From a virus, in IMG/VR virus record IMGVR_UViG_3300027759_003961, positions 1-64,000 of that record: a DNA stretch of 64,000 bases. The stretch is one strand, 5' to 3'. Both the position numbers and the translations under genes were made by a program. The notes beneath the pieces are model-generated. The model was not told the origin of the DNA. It searched no databases and saw only the letters and a program-made list of their open reading frames with translations. This document shows positions 56,916-62,352 of the stretch, in pieces. How positions within the stretch are numbered: position 1 is the first letter of the stretch; every line of letters begins with the position of its first letter.

Positions 56916-56970
56916 AACTCGCAAGTGTTATTCATACTACTATTATAACACTTGACGAGTTTTGAGTCAA
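56916..56970 (-). promoter_or_regulatory. sigma70 promoter inside a 16-bp inverted repeat
   Basis: On the minus strand TTGACT (56965-56970), 17 bp, TATAAT (56942-56947). Arms AACTCGCAAGTGTTAT (56916-56931) and ATAACACTTGACGAGTT (56945-56961) match over 16 bp with one extra base and a 13-bp centre. Strong operator-like structure. An ATG (56935) lies seven bases after the -10 box. Confidence 0.8.
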
Positions 56971-58172
56971 CCTAATAATTTGTATAATTCGGGCAGATAA
57001 TCATGCAGTCTAATACCTTTCCAACCGTCCTGTTTAGTTATGCTTACTTGGAATTTTTTATAGTTAATCTCATCTTGATCTGTGTGTTTAGATAATAACG
57101 CTGTTATAGATGAATCATTTATTTTTTCTAATATTATTTTTTTAACTGAATACGGCAACGAGTTTGGACTAAATTGTTCTGGAGTGTAAACTGGATTTAC
57201 AATATATTTGAGTTGGTTTTGCTCAAACCATTTAATAGTATCAGTAAAATACAATATATTAAGATTACTCACGGTATAACTCACACTAGGTATAATTCCA
57301 TGAGTTTTACAATAATTAATATTTTTTAATAATAATTCCCACTTGAGCGGATACCTAAGATACTCAAACACCGGTCCAACCCCATCAATACTAAAACACA
57401 TATTAGTATTTGTAAATTTTGATAGAATGTTTTTTTGTTGTTGAGTAAGTTTAACGCCGCCGTTTGTGGTAAAATTTATAAAACAATCAGTATTACCGTG
57501 CTCTATTAATTTCTCTAAAATTTTAAAATTAGTAGCACTGAGTAATGGCTCACCACCACGAAACCCAACAGACTTTGCTTTTTTAAAATCTATATCTGGC
57601 ATCACTTGGTCTAAGGTCAATGACCAATTTTTACTTGTTTTAATTCCGTTGCGACTTTCAAGTTGTCCCCACAAACTACTACTCTTACTATTACAGGTTA
57701 TGCAAGTTGAATTACAGGTATTACTAGTATCAATTTTGTAGTGAACTGTTGCATTTTTACCTTGCTGGCATTCTTCAAATAATTGTGCTAGGTCTCGATC
57801 AAAATAAAAATCCAAAGTTTCATTTTTAATAATGCGATCACTTTTAAAGCCAGCACCTTCTAAATTCCAACATTTTTGACAAGCTGTAGGACGTTGCCCA
57901 TCAAGCATGTTGCGTTTAATTAAATCAATATCGTAATCTTTTGCTAACAAACAACATGGTGTCTGCGACGGTAACTCTATACCAAAAAACGGTAATACAC
58001 AATACGCAATATTATTAAGGTTGCGGGGACCGGTTAGCATCTCGTCAATTTCTGCGTACACAAATGATTCCACAGATTGATTTAACTGAAAATCAGCATA
58101 ACTGGGCCAGTCTGGTCCAGCTACAGCTTCGTAATCGCGTTGAGTAATGCTTTTATATTTTTCTAAATTCAT
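56967..58172 (-). CDS. radical SAM protein with GPDWP module and twitch-like Cys pair
   Basis: 401 residues. The 4Fe-4S motif CNSTCITC (C153, C157, C160) is the C-x3-C-x2-C signature of radical SAM enzymes; SVGFRGGEPLL (GGEP, near 198) and FTTNGG follow in the order usual for the family. The N-terminus contains DYEAVAGPDWPSYADF (GPDWP at 19-23), the same module seen in the 34782 and 35955 proteins. Cysteines in TPCCLLAKDY and CQKCWN (near 72-101) could bind a second cluster. The ErpA-like protein could help build the cluster. Substrate unknown. Its end overlaps the next promoter. Confidence 0.8.
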   Translation of the reverse strand: MNLEKYKSITQRDYEAVAGPDWPSYADFQLNQSVESFVYAEIDEMLTGPRNLNNIAYCVLPFFGIELPSQTPCCLLAKDYDIDLIKRNMLDGQRPTACQKCWNLEGAGFKSDRIIKNETLDFYFDRDLAQLFEECQQGKNATVHYKIDTSNTCNSTCITCNSKSSSLWGQLESRNGIKTSKNWSLTLDQVMPDIDFKKAKSVGFRGGEPLLSATNFKILEKLIEHGNTDCFINFTTNGGVKLTQQQKNILSKFTNTNMCFSIDGVGPVFEYLRYPLKWELLLKNINYCKTHGIIPSVSYTVSNLNILYFTDTIKWFEQNQLKYIVNPVYTPEQFSPNSLPYSVKKIILEKINDSSITALLSKHTDQDEINYKKFQVSITKQDGWKGIRLHDYLPELYKLLG

Positions 58173-58193
58173 CTTGTGGCTAGGATCCTACGT

Positions 58194-58508
58194 TTATTTA
58201 AATAGGATCATAGCCATCAATACAGCTTGGGTAATAAACCCTGCACCAATGGTGATAATGTTAAGTGCGTCTTTGAGCACTACTGCCCGCATGAACAATA
58301 GTACCAGTCCGGCCCACATGAACAAAACAATGTCTAGGTTTGGCACGTTATCACTTAGACCTGTGAGCAAGGCCAACAAGGTTGGTATTGTAGCACAATG
58401 TATAAGAACTACTGCTAACCAACCTAGGGTATCAGCACTTACCTTGGGCAAGTGTTGTTCTAACCAAGTTCTTAATGAATTCAATAAATTTTCTAATTTG
58501 ATTATCAT
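58194..58508 (-). CDS. small membrane protein upstream of SleB-like hydrolase
   Basis: 104 residues with three hydrophobic helices: LGWLAVVLIHCATIPTLLAL (about 28-47), DIVLFMWAGLVLLFMRAVVL (about 57-76) and LNIITIGAGFITQAVLMAMI (about 81-100). The first 25 residues are a soluble helix. It overlaps the SleB-like gene by four bases. The topology fits a holin or another lysis membrane protein for that enzyme, although it is not similar to the 32304-32759 protein. Confidence 0.6.
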   Translation of the reverse strand: MIIKLENLLNSLRTWLEQHLPKVSADTLGWLAVVLIHCATIPTLLALLTGLSDNVPNLDIVLFMWAGLVLLFMRAVVLKDALNIITIGAGFITQAVLMAMILFK

Positions 58509-59065
58509 ATTTTGTCCGCATAAAAAATGTGTCTCCCAAATTTACCTACTTGTGGTTTACCCCATTGTGGTGTTACATAGTCCGCATGGAAATACAATGC
58601 ATTCTTCATGCTAGGCAATCGGAAACCTTCTAGTAGGACCTTTTTTGCTACTTCTTCTGATTCTTTCCAGTGTGCTGGATAGATTGGTCGTATCTTGCTA
58701 GAACCGTCGCACATCCAACTAAACTGGCAAACGACTTTCTCAGCAACGACATTCTTTTGATAAACTACACCGCAAATATCAGATGCAAATTTGCCTGAGG
58801 CTACACGATTAATAGTAACCTGGGCCACTGCTACTTTGCCTTCAAATGGCTCAGTTGCACTTTCCCAATAGATGTTGCGTGTAAGGCACTCTAATTGGCG
58901 AGTGCGATCTGCTGCACTAACAAACCCTTGTCGTTGAACTTCATTAGAAGCTCTAAGGGTGTCTAGCTTGTTTGTGGTTACCGTGGTTACAGCAAATACT
59001 ACGGCAACAAAACTAAACAATTTAAAAACTTTACTACCTAAATTGGACTTTGAAATTGACTTCAA
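58505..59065 (-). CDS. SleB-like cell wall hydrolase (HLYPII)
   Basis: 186 residues. SleB/CwlJ-type hydrolases are lytic transglycosylases or amidases. The family pattern is LTRNIYWESATEPFEGKVAV (about 60-79), AQVTINRVASGKFASDICGV, CQFSWMCDGSSK (near 120) and FHADYVTPQWGK. The N-terminus FKLFSFVAVVFAVTTVTT (about 13-30) is a single hydrophobic segment, either a signal peptide or a signal anchor (SAR type). It starts with TTG at 59063-59065 behind AAAGGAG and overlaps the upstream stop. This is a second wall hydrolase besides the GH19 endolysin. Confidence 0.85.
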   Translation of the reverse strand: MKSISKSNLGSKVFKLFSFVAVVFAVTTVTTNKLDTLRASNEVQRQGFVSAADRTRQLECLTRNIYWESATEPFEGKVAVAQVTINRVASGKFASDICGVVYQKNVVAEKVVCQFSWMCDGSSKIRPIYPAHWKESEEVAKKVLLEGFRLPSMKNALYFHADYVTPQWGKPQVGKFGRHIFYADKI

Positions 59066-59412
59066 TGTCTTCTCCTTTCAGCTATAGTGAGCTGTTCACC
59101 GGAGTTGCCCAGGATGGGCGCATTGACATTGTCGCAGGACAGAATAAGACCTCGGGCCTCAGTGCCATACTCTCTAAGCGCGGTTTTGTTTCTCACCGGG
59201 CTCATACCATTTGTCAATGAAGAGGATTTCCGAAGTCCTCTTTGATACTGGACCAGCTTTGCGGCACTGGCCATCCGTTTTGGAGTAGATCTAAGATTAT
59301 AATCCTCCGCTAAACATAAGTTAGCCTGGTTTGTTTTTCTACTCTCTAAAATACTTAGCTCTGGAGTAGGGTCCTGGGCTAATAACTCCAAATTTTGATA
59401 TGTTTTTACCAT
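59062..59412 (-). CDS. hypothetical protein with promoter-proximal start
   Basis: 116 residues from ATG 59410-59412; an alternative ATG at 59421 lies upstream of the expected start of transcription. The chain is basic and low in recognised motifs (RKTNQANLCLAEDYNLRSTP, KLVQYQRGLRKSSSLTNGM). Its end overlaps the SleB-like gene, and the promoter at 59424-59452 is only a few bases upstream, so the mRNA would have almost no leader. It may be a genuine small regulator or a leader frame for the hydrolase. Confidence 0.45.
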   Translation of the reverse strand: MVKTYQNLELLAQDPTPELSILESRKTNQANLCLAEDYNLRSTPKRMASAAKLVQYQRGLRKSSSLTNGMSPVRNKTALREYGTEARGLILSCDNVNAPILGNSGEQLTIAERRRH

Positions 59413-59423
59413 AATATACATAC

Positions 59424-59452
59424 ATTATAGTATAAATTCTATTATTAGTCAA
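59424..59452 (-). promoter_or_regulatory. sigma70-type promoter upstream of the SleB operon
   Basis: On the minus strand TTGACT (59447-59452), 17 bp, TATAAT (59424-59429). It overlaps the end of the preceding gene. The -10 box is flanked by ATAC and GTAT. Confidence 0.75.
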
Positions 59453-59900
59453 TCACCGGCGGTGGCATGGCCTTTAAACGGTCCCATGTGGCCTGTTTAT
59501 CTTTGATCTGTTGCTCAAGTTCTCTATACTTCTTGCCCAATGCATAAAGTTCTTCCCATTCTGCTTCCAGGGCGGTGTTTGGTTGCAGTAAGTTAAGTCT
59601 GTTTTGTATTTCTTGCATGGTTTTGAGCAGACTAATTCCATTGATCTCAATGTCAGCATCCGCACCATCTAGCTTAATTTTAGAACTGGTTGTATTAGCC
59701 CACGGACTAGTATTAATTCCTGTGCCGGCGCTGAAGGTATATGGGCTGGTATAAGTTGCACCTATTCCTGCGGTAAGACTAACATTTGGCACAGCGTATG
59801 TTCCGCTAGCACTCATAGTATCTGAGTAATTAAGCACAGACAACGTAATAGTGTCGCCACCTAGTATCGTAATACCGGATAAATCTAATTTGGGTTCCAT
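59445..59900 (-). CDS. hypothetical virion-like protein
   Basis: 151 residues starting at ATG 59898-59900 behind AAAGGA. The N-terminal half is Thr/Ser/Gly-rich and beta-like (LDLSGITILGGDTITLSVLN, AGTGINTSPWANTTSSKIKL), suggestive of a fibre or baseplate component; the C-terminal half is a helical coiled coil (LLKTMQEIQNRLNLL, LGKKYRELEQQIKDK). A short hairpin at 59919-59939 lies upstream. No enzymatic motif. Confidence 0.55.
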   Translation of the reverse strand: MEPKLDLSGITILGGDTITLSVLNYSDTMSASGTYAVPNVSLTAGIGATYTSPYTFSAGTGINTSPWANTTSSKIKLDGADADIEINGISLLKTMQEIQNRLNLLQPNTALEAEWEELYALGKKYRELEQQIKDKQATWDRLKAMPPPVID

Positions 59901-59918
59901 AGTATTCCTTTGAGAAAT

Positions 59919-59939
59919 AGAGTGGGCAAAACCCACTCT
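59919..59939 (-). terminator. hairpin after the histone-like gene
   Basis: On the minus strand AGAGTGGG-TTTTG-CCCACTCT, an eight-base G+C-containing stem without a long T-tract, lies in the short gap between the histone-like gene and the next gene. It could end or attenuate transcription or protect the mRNA. Confidence 0.55.
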
Positions 59940-59944
59940 CCTTA

Positions 59945-60136
59945 TTACTTGGCTGTGGCCAATGCTTCTTTTTCTGCGGTGATTTCTTTGCGGCGCTCTT
60001 TGATTGCTTTGCTCATTTCCTGTAGGGCTTTTCTAGCACGGGCGGCACTGGCTTTAACGCCTTTGCCTGTGAACTTTTCGTTCTCTGCAATGTATGAGTC
60101 AAATGCTGTTTTGATTGCGTCATGATTTACTGACAT
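59945..60136 (-). CDS. histone H1/Hc1-like small basic protein
   Basis: 63 residues, helical and basic: AIKTAFDSYIAENEKFTGKG then KASAARARKALQEMSKAIKE. The A-x-R-A-R-K-A-L-x-E pattern matches the core of bacterial H1/Hc1-type DNA-binding proteins. It could coat phage or host DNA. ATG follows AAAGGAAA, and a promoter at 60175-60202 with a small GTGC/GCAC hairpin in the leader lies upstream. Confidence 0.65.
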   Translation of the reverse strand: MSVNHDAIKTAFDSYIAENEKFTGKGVKASAARARKALQEMSKAIKERRKEITAEKEALATAK

Positions 60137-60174
60137 TTTATTTCCTTTATTGTAAAGTGCCTGAGCACCAGTTA

Positions 60175-60202
60175 ATTATACACTATAAAGGTGGTTTGTC
60201 AA
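60175..60202 (-). promoter_or_regulatory. sigma70-type promoter of the histone-like gene
   Basis: On the minus strand TTGACA (60197-60202), 16 bp, TATAAT (60175-60180), both consensus. It overlaps the stop codon of the preceding gene. Confidence 0.8.
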
Positions 60203-60441
60203 ATATTCACGTGCCGTTTTGCCCAAGGGTCCCATACAACCACATGGTCCCAACCGTGTGTCCAGGTCATTAAGAACAAGCTAAAAGTATTGTGATCGTA
60301 TATGTGCATACGGTTATCTTCTACACGGCACTGAATTGATCGGCTGGTCTTGGACCATTTGTTAAGACGGTCGTTGGCCGCAGAGTCACGATGTACGACT
60401 GTAAAAATTGGTTCAGAAGAACGGTGGTTTGATAATGACAT
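60199..60441 (-). CDS. small conserved phage protein
   Basis: 80 residues. EPIFTVVHRDSAANDRLNKW then DHNTFSLFLMTWTHGWDHVV suggests a compact alpha/beta protein rich in W and H. I recall similar short proteins in T4-like phages. The start directly follows the stop codon of the gene at 60442. No function is known. Confidence 0.5.
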   Translation of the reverse strand: MSLSNHRSSEPIFTVVHRDSAANDRLNKWSKTSRSIQCRVEDNRMHIYDHNTFSLFLMTWTHGWDHVVVWDPWAKRHVNI

Positions 60442-60678
60442 TTAATGTAGAGGTTGATCAACAGGACGAGGCGTGTTGATTTGCTCCACATATTTAACAA
60501 ATTCTTCATCTAATACCAATCGTTCATTGTCGTGCTTTTGAGCCGTACTGTCGGACACTCCAAGAATACGCATGACTCCACCTATGTGTACTTCGGTGAT
60601 GCCACAGTCGTACAGGACCACCATGAGGTTTAGTATGGACAAGCGTATGGATTGGTCTAATTCAATATCATCAAGCAT
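60442..60678 (-). CDS. small conserved phage protein
   Basis: 78 residues, helical: LDQSIRLSILNLMVVLYDCG then ITEVHIGGVMRILGVSDSTA, and a polar tail with PRPVDQPLH. The phrase HIGGVMRILG-(V/I) is one I recall from other T4-like phages. It could be a small regulator, perhaps with a helix-turn-helix-like arrangement, but this is not certain. Confidence 0.55.
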   Translation of the reverse strand: MLDDIELDQSIRLSILNLMVVLYDCGITEVHIGGVMRILGVSDSTAQKHDNERLVLDEEFVKYVEQINTPRPVDQPLH

Positions 60679-60691
60679 GCAAATACTTATA

Positions 60692-60976
60692 TCACTTGTA
60701 TTTGGATTCGATTTCTTCTACTGTGGATGGCTTGACGCCTGTGGTGGTTACTGTAAGTTTAAACTCAGTCTGTTTGTCTTGGCAGACAACTTCATCTCGG
60801 AGCATTCGCGTCATTCTACAGTCCTGGCTAGTCACTGTACTGAACACATGATCTGTGATACTTTTGCCAGTGGTTTCTTGAGTGGCAACACTGCCTACAC
60901 TGACTCCTGTTAACAATAAAGGAGCGGCACACCCAGATAATAATAATAGAAAAGATACCGCAAGTATCTTGTACAT
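60692..60976 (-). CDS. lipoprotein with TTGKSITDH domain
   Basis: 94 residues from ATG 60974-60976. MYKILAVSFLLLLSGCAAPL is a lipoprotein signal peptide with lipobox L-S-G-C at 13-16. The mature domain contains TTGKSITDHVFSTVTSQDCR then EVVCQDK, a pattern seen in small lipoproteins of proteobacteria, with two cysteines that could form a disulfide. The frame continues upstream to 61015 but this start gives the signal peptide. It may have come from a bacterial host and would be exported to the envelope. Confidence 0.65.
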   Translation of the reverse strand: MYKILAVSFLLLLSGCAAPLLLTGVSVGSVATQETTGKSITDHVFSTVTSQDCRMTRMLRDEVVCQDKQTEFKLTVTTTGVKPSTVEEIESKYK

Positions 60977-61018
60977 AATAAATTTGGAGGACTTACGGAT
61001 TGCTCCGGCCTCCATTTA

Positions 61019-61342
61019 TTAAACTGCTACTTTTTCTGCAGATTTAGCAGAAGTCTTAACAGCCTTGACCTTTACTTCACCGCGTTTAGCAATCTTGGAC
61101 TTTTCGGCCAATTTGTTTGCTACAGCATACCCAGCATCACCTGCGACACCTTGCTCGGTCAAATACTGAAGAGCTTGGAGTTTGGTCATTGGGGTTGGCA
61201 ATTCTACCAAGTTGATTGCTGTACAACCAGCCTTGTTCAAAATCTTAATACGAGCCACCAAGTCGTTTGCAAAACGAGCTTTAGTAGTACCATTAGGATT
61301 TGTTGCTGTACCTGCTACTGTAAATAATTTATCTTGTGACAT
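61019..61342 (-). CDS. conserved phage protein, unknown function
   Basis: 107 residues. KLFTVAGTATNPNGTTKARF and ANDLVARIKILNKAGCTAIN, followed by LVELPTPMTKLQALQYL, is a sequence I recall in many T4-like cyanophages and pelagiphages, where it has no assigned function. The C-terminus is Ala/Lys/Ser-rich (VKAVKTSAKSAEK) and may bind nucleic acid. A strong promoter lies at 61403-61431, with an AGAAAGG site before ATG. Confidence 0.65.
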   Translation of the reverse strand: MSQDKLFTVAGTATNPNGTTKARFANDLVARIKILNKAGCTAINLVELPTPMTKLQALQYLTEQGVAGDAGYAVANKLAEKSKIAKRGEVKVKAVKTSAKSAEKVAV

Positions 61343-61402
61343 GATGTTGCCTTTCTAAGTTGCCTATTAAGTTGATTTAAACTACTACTCACTACAATAA
61401 CA

Positions 61403-61431
61403 ATTATACTTGAATTCGGTATTAAAGTCAA
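61403..61431 (-). promoter_or_regulatory. sigma70-type promoter of the 107-residue gene
   Basis: On the minus strand TTGACT (61426-61431), 17 bp, TATAAT (61403-61408). The leader to ATG 61342 is about 55 bases and carries AGAAAGG before the start. Confidence 0.8.
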
Positions 61432-61465
61432 CCATAATTGCTATATTTGGTTATCCAAAACTGCC

Positions 61466-61594
61466 TTATTTGGCAGCCTCTTTGGATACTTCTTGGACTT
61501 TGGCTACCCCGTTGTCTAGGATCTTGGCGATTCCGGATAGACCAACAGTGCAGATCAAAATACCAAAAACGGTTCCTAGCACGAATGCTTTCAT
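61466..61594 (-). CDS. 42-residue membrane peptide
   Basis: ATG 61592-61594 overlaps the upstream stop codon (ATGA) and the frame ends with TAA at 61466. The peptide MKAFVLGTVFGILICTVGLS has one hydrophobic helix and then a basic/acidic tail (KILDNGVAKVQEVSKEAAK). I recall similar one-helix peptides in T4-like phages. The stop codon lies within a weak hairpin CTGCC/GGCAG (61461-61476) followed by four T, possibly a terminator. Confidence 0.65.
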   Translation of the reverse strand: MKAFVLGTVFGILICTVGLSGIAKILDNGVAKVQEVSKEAAK

Positions 61595-62244
61595 ACTGCC
61601 TCCTGTACGAGTTTGACACGGTTGAGTTGAGTGCTACGGTCGTTGTGTCGTTTGACCGTACCACGAATAGTTGCATGAGTTTCTGACTTGATTTCCTCAC
61701 GGTATGCAAAGTAAACCGAATAGTTATCTTTGGTGATAGCACTTACAAACCAAGTATTGTACTTGGCACTGTAGTTGCTACGCAAGATCTCCACAGCTAG
61801 TTCAACCTTGTCGCCAAGTTTACCAATGGTTCCTTGGCAACGGGCTAATCTAGCATCCACAGATTCTTTACGTAGTTGCTTGACATAGCTCTGTGGCATG
61901 GCTGTGATTACAGAAAGGTCATAGTTGCTGGCAATTGTATCCAGCTCGCATACTCGAGCAGTAATCTTTGACCATTCACCTAATTCGGTTTTAAGAGCTT
62001 GCATGGTTACGGCACTGGCCATATACCTACGACAATCACGAGCCTGCTCACGGTCAACATCAGTAATCAGCGAAAGATTTTCCAAACATCTGCGAACAAG
62101 CTCACGGTTAGTTGGGCGAATTACTTGATCACCAATGACCTCTGGTTCTTTAAGATAACCCGAGTTCAAGCGATACGCTGTGCAAGCCGCGGACCATACT
62201 AGGTCGGCATCTACAGCATCGATTGTATCGTATTTCTTTTTCAT
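61591..62244 (-). CDS. conserved phage protein, unknown function
   Basis: 217 residues. AVDADLVWSAACTAYRLNSG, NRELVRRCLENLSLITDVDR and ARDCRRYMASAVTMQALKTE form an all-alpha N-terminal domain with paired R/C residues. The C-terminal part YFAYREEIKSETHATIRGTV followed by KRHNDRSTQLNRVKLV suggests an OB-like nucleic-acid-binding barrel; I recall the phrase T-x-x-R-G-x-V-K-x-H from other T4-like phages. A strong promoter (62280-62308) precedes it. Probably DNA- or RNA-related. Confidence 0.6.
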   Translation of the reverse strand: MKKKYDTIDAVDADLVWSAACTAYRLNSGYLKEPEVIGDQVIRPTNRELVRRCLENLSLITDVDREQARDCRRYMASAVTMQALKTELGEWSKITARVCELDTIASNYDLSVITAMPQSYVKQLRKESVDARLARCQGTIGKLGDKVELAVEILRSNYSAKYNTWFVSAITKDNYSVYFAYREEIKSETHATIRGTVKRHNDRSTQLNRVKLVQEAV

Positions 62245-62279
62245 AAATGTATAATGTTCTTTTTATTAACTATACAACT

Positions 62280-62308
62280 ATTATAACAAATTGGTAATTT
62301 TTGGTCAA
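62280..62308 (-). promoter_or_regulatory. sigma70-type promoter of the 217-residue gene
   Basis: On the minus strand TTGACC (62303-62308), 17 bp, TATAAT (62280-62285). The start codon at 62244 is about 30 bases downstream of the expected start of transcription. Confidence 0.8.
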
Positions 62309-62324
62309 CCTTTTGGTAAACTAT

Positions 62325-62352
62325 TAATCTGTTGTTTTTAGGCAACAGATTA
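62325..62352. terminator. 10-bp hairpin at the end of the FG-GAP gene
   Basis: TAATCTGTTG (62325-62334) and CAACAGATTA (62343-62352) are perfect inverted arms with an eight-base loop that overlaps the gene's stop codon. There is no long T-tract in the minus direction, so it may be a bidirectional or rho-assisted terminator or protect the mRNA end. Confidence 0.55.

Noticed and set aside
58181-58190. Palindrome TAGGATCCTA
   Set aside because: Short and not near a promoter or repeated elsewhere; probably chance.
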